NCBI GenBank assembly: GCA_015523645.1
Contig: WAJY01000091.1
Coordinates: 1 to 10,582, forward strand
Source of the DNA: Geoglobus sp.
GTDB lineage: Archaea > Halobacteriota > Archaeoglobi > Archaeoglobales > Archaeoglobaceae
DNA: 10,582 bases
Direction: 5' to 3'
A program made the translations under genes and the position numbers. Below are positions 7,563 to 10,582 of the stretch, piece by piece (the stretch's first letter is position 1; every line of letters starts with the position of its first letter). The notes under the pieces are model-generated. The model was not told the DNA's origin. It did not search any database and worked only from the letters and a program-made list of their open reading frames with translations.

Positions 7563-7615
7563 TGCTATCTAAAACAAGCAAATGGTATTTAAATTTTCGA
7601 TATAGAGAATTGTTG
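7563..7615. promoter_or_regulatory. Compact divergent promoter with shared palindromic TATA box
   Basis: Only 53 nt separate the start codons of the minus-strand operon (7562) and the plus-strand gene (7616). Near the middle is the palindrome ATTTAAAT (7587-7594). Its centre is about 28 nt from the minus ATG and about 25 nt from the plus ATG, both close to archaeal TATA-to-start-site spacing. Neither ATG has a recognisable SD, while most internal genes of both units do, which points to leaderless transcripts. On the minus strand the box is preceded by CGAAAA, a good BRE; on the plus strand the preceding AATGGT is a weaker one, so the MoxR operon may be favoured. Confidence 0.6.
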
Positions 7616-7924
7616 ATGAAGGCAAAATATCCTGCTGGGGTGATTTTAATCACCGTGGGATTGGTGTTATCATTTAATGGTGCAGTAAATGCGAATCAAA
7701 GCTATATAAATGCTGGAATTGGTGGTATATTTTTGGGAGTCGTTATCCTCACTTTTTCTACATCAGACTACATCAAATATGATGCATTAAGGGCAATTGC
7801 AAATCCTTATACCAAGTTTGCCAGAGAGATTGTAAAGTCATTGGATCTCAAAGGTAAGGCTGTTTATATCCCACCGTATGAAAATATGCCAAATGGTGGT
7901 GTTTTTATCCCCACTTCACGATAA
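7616..7924 (+). CDS. Two-TM archaeal protein, N-terminal part of a frameshifted gene
   Basis: This part encodes 102 residues from the ATG at 7616. In-frame TTGs at 7610 and 7613 directly precede it, and an upstream TTG at 7562 would run through the promoter. Residues about 6-24 and 34-53 are two TM helices with a short NANQSY turn. A cytoplasmic segment follows, ending GKAVYIPPYENMPNGGVFIP. In my memory of an archaeal membrane-protein family, YIPPYENxPxGGVFIPL is a conserved internal block followed by about 150 more residues. Here the frame stops at TAA 7922 just after that block, while the expected continuation LHDNFSLDL is found in the +1 frame. The gene is therefore either broken by an extra base in TTTTT (7902-7906) or CCCC (7909-7912), or read by programmed frameshifting. 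It is transcribed divergently from the MoxR operon from a shared promoter. Confidence 0.7.
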   Translation: MKAKYPAGVILITVGLVLSFNGAVNANQSYINAGIGGIFLGVVILTFSTSDYIKYDALRAIANPYTKFAREIVKSLDLKGKAVYIPPYENMPNGGVFIPTSR

Positions 7925-8366
7925 TTTCTCTCTTGATCTCGGAAAAATTGAGGAAAATATCTTTTTTGTTGCAGATGTCAGTAGAGAGGGTGAGATGGGG
8001 CTGGTTTTCACCTCACTAGGTACAAGTCTTCTTAAATTGTATGAAGAGTACGCTGAAATGGATTTTACAAATGCAGAACTCCAAATAGCAGAGAGTATAT
8101 CATCTGTTCTGAGATCACTTGGATTGGCAAAATCTGTAGATATCGAGGAAAAAGATGGAGAGCTAGAAATATATATCAAGGGAGTTCGTGTTAGGGAACT
8201 GTGCTCTGAGAACTGCTCACGCATAGCTTGTCCAATATGCAGTTCAATATTACTGTCTCTCACAAAGGCTTATCAGCAATTGATAGCTACAGACAGTTTT
8301 AGCTTCGATAATAATTTTATTAAAATCACTGCAAAGAAAATTGGGGGTGTTAGTGATTGGATGTAG
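7878..8366 (+). CDS. C-terminal part of the frameshifted two-TM archaeal protein
   Basis: The biologically meaningful sequence probably begins near base 7913 (PLHDNFSLDLGKIEEN) and runs to TAG at 8366. The ATG at 7878 reads the wrong frame of the conserved ENMPNGG block, so it is not a convincing start. Joined to the upstream part, the product would be about 249 residues with two N-terminal TMs and a soluble C-terminal domain. Notable segments are GEMGLVFTSLGTSLLKLYEE, a helix-rich middle, SVLRSLGLAKSV, and a cluster of four cysteines spaced C-x3-C-x4-C-x2-C (bases 8203-8241) that could bind zinc or an iron-sulfur cluster. It ends GGVSDWM, and the next gene starts 10 nt before the stop. I recognise the full-length arrangement as a conserved archaeal family without a known function. 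That similarity is from memory and was not checked by search. Confidence 0.65.
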   Translation: MKICQMVVFLSPLHDNFSLDLGKIEENIFFVADVSREGEMGLVFTSLGTSLLKLYEEYAEMDFTNAELQIAESISSVLRSLGLAKSVDIEEKDGELEIYIKGVRVRELCSENCSRIACPICSSILLSLTKAYQQLIATDSFSFDNNFIKITAKKIGGVSDWM

Positions 8367-8596
8367 ATGATGTAATTATTCTCACATTAACCATTTGGGT
8401 TCTTGTTTGTAATGTAATGGTAAAAACGGTTGATGTTTATGTTACCCTTTTGCTGATAGGACTTCTTGTCGTTGCTGAAGTCGGAGGGTACTTCATAAAC
8501 CCTGAAACCAAAAGAGGGCTGAATTCTGCCATTTACTTCATGCTTTTTGTATTTCTCATTATAGTTGTCAAAAAGATCATAGAAGTGCTGAGCTAA
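8357..8596 (+). CDS. Small three-TM membrane protein
   Basis: I do not recognise this 79-residue hydrophobic protein. Likely TM helices lie at about 6-22, 26-47 and 57-74, with a polar loop INPETKRGLNS (47-57) between the second and third. It starts at TTG 8357, 10 nt inside the preceding gene. GGGGGTG at 8343-8349, with a 7-nt spacer, supports this unusual start; the next in-frame ATG (8417) would remove the first TM. Overlap and shared strand make it the second gene of the divergent unit, translationally coupled to the frameshifted gene. A role as a membrane partner of that protein or of the neighbouring MoxR machinery is conceivable but unsupported. Confidence 0.6.
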   Translation: MDVDDVIILTLTIWVLVCNVMVKTVDVYVTLLLIGLLVVAEVGGYFINPETKRGLNSAIYFMLFVFLIIVVKKIIEVLS

Positions 8597-8716
8597 ATGA
8601 TATTTGTGACGCATGAAAAGGTTGGGGGTAAAGTTCTTTCCATGATAAAGTTTTTGAACTTTCCAGCCATTCTAAGCTCCACAGATCTCAAAACCATGGA
8701 AAATCCGATACAATGA
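8597..8716 (+). CDS. Possible 39-codon ORF, doubtful
   Basis: An ATG directly abuts the previous stop (TAAATG), opening 39 codons: MIFVTHEKVGGKVLSMIKFL, then a tail ending in MENPIQ. It has no convincing SD and no family that I recognise. It could be a real small gene, the start of an eroded gene, or chance. It fills most of the gap between the small membrane protein and the DUF1616 gene; I see no other coding signal in that gap. Confidence 0.22.
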   Translation: MIFVTHEKVGGKVLSMIKFLNFPAILSSTDLKTMENPIQ

Positions 8717-8730
8717 ATCATCCGGATGAT
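8717..8730. promoter_or_regulatory. Perfect 14-bp palindrome upstream of the DUF1616 gene
   Basis: ATCATCCGGATGAT is an exact inverted repeat with no spacer. It lies 19 nt before the ATG at 8750 and just upstream of its SD. Its position and dyad symmetry fit a binding site for a dimeric regulator. No clear TATA box was found at the matching distance upstream, so a role in transcription is uncertain. Confidence 0.4.
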
Positions 8731-8749
8731 AACTGGAAGGTGTCAGACA

Positions 8750-9730
8750 ATGAAAAACTGGAAAGATGGATGGGATCTTATAACAATAGCAATTCTCTCA
8801 TTTCTCCTTATATTCATAATCTATCTATCCCCGGAAAACGTTCTCAGAAAGGTCATAGGACTGCCATTCATTCTCTTCTTCCCGGGTTACTCATTCATTT
8901 CGTTTTTGTTCCCTGAAAGGAGAGAGCTTGACACCATTGAAAGAGTTGCCCTATCCTTTGGTCTCAGCATTGCAATAACTCCGTTAATAGGTCTGGGTTT
9001 AAACTACACACCCTTTGGAATAAGACTCACACCAATACTGCTGAGCCTGTCCTTATTCAACATTATTTTTTCAGCCCTTGCCATCTATCGAAGATTTTCC
9101 GTGAGAGATCCATTCATACCGAGAGTTGATCTCAAAGAGGTGGTTGAGTGGGATGAGATGAGCAGACTTGATAGAGTTCTCACCGTGATTCTGCTCATTT
9201 CCATAATAGCCTCTGTTGTCACCCTCATATATGTCATCGTAACTCCAAAAACGGGAGAGAGGTTCACTGAGTTCTACATTCTCGGACCTCAGGGAAAGGC
9301 TGCAGACTACCCAACAAAACTGAGACCAGGGCAGAATGGAACAGTTATAATAGGCATAGTCAACCATGAGTACAGAACAGTCAACTATACAGTGGAGATA
9401 TGGCTTGTGAATGCCAGCTTTTCAGACAACAGAACCAGCATACACCACATGTACTTCTTTGACAGGTTTAATGTAACCCTTAACCACACTCCTGTCAATA
9501 TCGAGGGCAACTGGACTCCTCAGTGGGAGATGAGGTACACCTTCTCCATAGATGAACCCGGCAGGTACAAGATGTGGTTTTTGCTTTTCAAGGATTACGT
9601 TCCCCCACTCCCATACAAACCAATGAAAATGAAGGATTTTGCGGGAAGTGATGCTGAAGGGAGAATTTTGGATGCAGTTGAGGGGAAAATTCAGAGTTTG
9701 AATCTGAACATAGCTGTCAGGGAGATCTGA
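8750..9730 (+). CDS. DUF1616 membrane protein, probable cell-surface/polysaccharide locus protein
   Basis: This 326-residue protein has five predicted TM helices (about 9-26, 36-54, 66-85, 92-113 and 143-164), followed by an outer domain of about 160 residues. The GLPFILFFPGYSFISFLFPE block and FTEFYILGPQGKAADYP (172-188) are typical of DUF1616 proteins. These are common in archaeal S-layer/N-glycan and polysaccharide loci but lack a proven biochemical function. The outer domain carries seven N-x-S/T sequons, consistent with an extracellular, glycosylated β-domain. After LLFKD (278-282) there is an extra segment of about 35 residues before the final LNIAVREI strand, which may be lineage-specific. 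The ATG at 8750 is preferred over the one at 8726 because AAGGTG at 8737-8742 lies 7 nt upstream. By eye its GC content is higher than that of the MoxR operon. The flippase remnant directly downstream supports a surface-glycan context. Confidence 0.82.
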   Translation: MKNWKDGWDLITIAILSFLLIFIIYLSPENVLRKVIGLPFILFFPGYSFISFLFPERRELDTIERVALSFGLSIAITPLIGLGLNYTPFGIRLTPILLSLSLFNIIFSALAIYRRFSVRDPFIPRVDLKEVVEWDEMSRLDRVLTVILLISIIASVVTLIYVIVTPKTGERFTEFYILGPQGKAADYPTKLRPGQNGTVIIGIVNHEYRTVNYTVEIWLVNASFSDNRTSIHHMYFFDRFNVTLNHTPVNIEGNWTPQWEMRYTFSIDEPGRYKMWFLLFKDYVPPLPYKPMKMKDFAGSDAEGRILDAVEGKIQSLNLNIAVREI

Positions 9731-9909
9731 TTTTTTTCAGCTGGCGAGTACGGGGTTTTCAATCTGGCTCTGACAGTGTTGAGCATTGCCCTTGTCGTGG
9801 CAAGGCTGGGTTTTCAGAGTTCATTGCCGAGGGAGTGGCTTACTGCCGGAAGACTTTGGGGGATAAGGGAGAGCAGGAATATCACCAGATCTATACATCC
9901 ATTGTGTGA
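9731..9909 (+). pseudogene. Remnant of a polysaccharide (Wzx-type) flippase gene
   Basis: There is no intact ORF here, but the translation from 9731 reads FFSAGEYGVFNLAL, then TVLSIALVVARLGFQSSLPRE. This resembles the first TM/loop region of MATE-fold polysaccharide flippases (LLGPEEYGLFSLAL...). After base 9835 the similarity moves to another frame: VAYCRKTLGDKGEQEYHQIY, ending at TGA 9907-9909. One base missing from an original GAGGTGG, now GAGTGG, would restore LPREVAYCRK. Only about 60 of roughly 480 residues remain. The true N-terminus and the rest of the protein are absent, so this is a decayed fragment and not a frameshifted full gene. It begins directly after the DUF1616 stop. Bases 9910-9973, up to the hicA stop, hold nothing recognisable. 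Family recognition is from memory. Confidence 0.6.
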
Positions 9910-9973
9910 TAACAAAAAATCGGTTGTGTCCCACAGTAAACTTCAAGGAAAATTCCAGAATAATCTCCAAAAT

Positions 9974-10204
9974 TCATCTGTCACGATAGAGTTTTTCAAA
10001 TTCTTCTCTCGTAAGCCCTGCCTGCTTTATTATCGCCCTCAACGTCCCTCTTGATATTTCCATGTGATCCGGAACGGTTAGCCTCTTCCCCGTCTCTCTG
10101 TGGCGAAGAATCATGTGGCTTCCTGTCTGGTGATCAACTTCGTAGCCAATTTTTACAAGAAGCTTTACAAGCTCTCTGCCAGAGATAATCGGAAGCTTAG
10201 GCAA
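9974..10204 (-). CDS. hicA: HicA-family mRNA interferase toxin
   Basis: This 76-residue HicA (YcfA-like) toxin has a small dsRBD-like fold that cleaves mRNA and inhibits translation. The hallmark is GSHMILRH, with the catalytic histidine at position 30. It follows the typical KLPIISGRELVKLLVKIGYE start and precedes the ISRGTLRAIIKQAGLTREEF helical end. Length is normal for the family. It starts at TTG (bases 10204-10202), which is required to include the conserved N-terminus. GGTGG about 6 nt upstream, inside hicB, can serve as SD. It overlaps hicB by 8 nt and lies downstream of it, so the antitoxin is made first and toxin translation is coupled. All core residues look intact, suggesting an active toxin. 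Confidence 0.92.
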   Translation of the reverse strand: MPKLPIISGRELVKLLVKIGYEVDHQTGSHMILRHRETGKRLTVPDHMEISRGTLRAIIKQAGLTREEFEKLYRDR

Positions 10205-10415
10205 TTACTTCCACCACTTCCTCCTCAATATCGGGAATAGGCTCATCATGCTTTTTCAAACTTTCAAGGTACCCTTTTATCGCATCTTTTATGTTCTTTA
10301 GCGCTTCTTCCTTTGTTCTCCCCTGAGAAATGCATCCCGGCAAGGAAGGACACTGAACGACGAACATGCCGTCTTCATCCACTTCAATTATCACCCGAAA
10401 CCTCATTATTTTCAT
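10197..10415 (-). CDS. hicB: HicB-family antitoxin
   Basis: This 72-residue HicB antitoxin neutralises HicA by covering its active site. Visible features are the partial RNase H-like fold: FRVIIEVDEDGMFVVQCPSL, then PGCISQGRTKEEALKNIKDAIKGYLESL, with the family motif P-x-L-P-G-C-x-[ST]-x-G-x-[ST]-x-E-E-A. The protein ends soon after, at IPDIEEEVVEVIA, without the C-terminal HTH or RHH DNA-binding domain of longer HicB proteins. Autoregulation by direct DNA binding is therefore doubtful. Two starts are possible: ATG 10415 directly after GAGGT, or ATG 10406, for which GAGGT has 9-nt spacing. The TATA-like box predicts a transcript starting near 10415, so the first ATG could be read leaderless. 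The order hicB-hicA is the reverse of the E. coli hicAB order. Confidence 0.9.
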   Translation of the reverse strand: MKIMRFRVIIEVDEDGMFVVQCPSLPGCISQGRTKEEALKNIKDAIKGYLESLKKHDEPIPDIEEEVVEVIA

Positions 10416-10436
10416 ACCTCACAGTAGGTCAGCAAA

Positions 10437-10452
10437 GATTAAAAGAATTTTG
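10437..10452 (-). promoter_or_regulatory. Probable BRE/TATA promoter of hicBA
   Basis: On the minus strand CAAAATTC (10452-10445) precedes TTTTAAT (10444-10438). The box is centred 26 nt before the ATG at 10415, the standard archaeal spacing to a transcription start. This suggests a short-leader or leaderless hicBA transcript independent of neighbouring genes. Confidence 0.45.
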
Positions 10453-10490
10453 ATTCTGTTTTTCGTCTTCAGGCTATTGATCGCTTTTTT

Positions 10491-10529
10491 ACCAGTCATC
10501 TGGTCAGTTGATGGCTAAAGTGGTCACCA
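10491..10529. repeat. Two short inverted repeats upstream of hicBA
   Basis: ACCAG-TCAT-CTGGT (10491-10504) and TGGT-C-ACCA (10521-10529) share the TGGT/ACCA arms and lie about 75-115 nt upstream of the hicB start. They could be operator half-sites or chance. No gene is supported in 10416-10582. Confidence 0.25.
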
Positions 10530-10562
10530 TAACGGACAGGCAATTCGGACAATCGAGCAATC

Positions 10563-10571
10563 TTTTTAAAA
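10563..10571 (+). promoter_or_regulatory. Possible TATA box for a gene beyond the window
   Basis: TTTTTAAAA is preceded by the purine-containing GAGCAATC. If functional on the plus strand it would direct transcription to start past the end of the window. The box is symmetrical, so direction cannot be decided, and AT-rich matches like this occur by chance. Confidence 0.25.
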
Positions 10572-10582
10572 CGGTATAAGGA

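Noticed and set aside
7916..8614. Minus-strand open frames opposite the divergent two-gene unit (7916-8263, 8387-8614)
   Set aside because: The plus strand has the coherent proteins and overlapping gene structure; the minus frames have neither.
8630..8662. AAAGTTC / GAACTTT inverted repeat with a 19-nt spacer
   Set aside because: A 7-bp AT-rich stem with a long loop is expected by chance in this composition, and no T run follows at the right place for a terminator.
9071..9367. Minus-strand open frames inside the DUF1616 gene
   Set aside because: They are antisense shadows; the plus-strand frame has TM helices and DUF1616 motifs.
9776..10054. 92-codon open frame beginning at GTG in the flippase remnant
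   Set aside because: Only its first part matches a flippase; the rest is out-of-frame debris and reads into the 3' end of hicA on the other strand, so it is not a functional gene.
10511..10579. 22-codon ORF MAKVVTITDRQFGQ... near the window end
   Set aside because: It has no SD, no recognised family and is very short; the TTTTTAAAA inside it looks more like a promoter element.

Overview
The window looks archaeal, most likely from the Archaeoglobales or a close relative. The stand-alone JAMM protease strongly resembles the characterised AfJAMM of Archaeoglobus fulgidus. Promoters are TATA-type, several operon-leading genes lack a Shine-Dalgarno (SD) sequence while internal genes have GGAGGTGAT-like ones, and TTG/GTG starts occur. 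No rRNA, tRNA, CRISPR array or intact insertion sequence was seen.

Layout. (1) Bases 1-1876, plus strand: the 3' part of hisC, translationally coupled to a JAMM/MPN+ metalloprotease, then a separately promoted PEBP/YbhB-type lipoprotein. (2) Bases 1910-7562, minus strand: a tightly overlapping five-gene membrane operon. In transcription order it encodes a glycoprotein-like protein with Ig-like domains and a cytoplasmic DUF4129 domain, a DUF4350 membrane protein, a MoxR AAA+ ATPase, a DUF58 (vWA-like) membrane protein and an unrecognised multi-pass membrane protein. (3) Bases 7563-7615: a very short divergent promoter built around one palindromic TATA box. (4) Bases 7616-8596, plus strand: a two-TM archaeal protein that is split by an apparent +1 frameshift, overlapping a small three-TM protein. 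(5) Bases 8597-9909: a doubtful 39-codon ORF, a perfect 14-bp palindrome, a DUF1616 envelope protein and the wreck of a polysaccharide flippase gene. (6) Bases 9974-10415, minus strand: a hicB-hicA toxin-antitoxin pair with its own promoter. The last 165 bases hold only inverted repeats and a possible outgoing promoter.

How the genes may work together. The centre is a MoxR-DUF58-DUF4350-DUF4129 set. In better-known relatives, a MoxR ATPase and a vWA-type partner mature or remodel another protein or complex. Here four of the five operon products are membrane proteins, and the lead protein has 18 N-glycosylation sequons on the predicted outer side. I infer an ATP-driven envelope maturation or remodelling machine whose target is unknown. 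The divergent two-gene unit shares its promoter and may be part of the same system. The DUF1616 gene and flippase remnant suggest an eroded surface-polysaccharide locus next to it. By eye the MoxR operon is clearly more AT-rich than both flanks.
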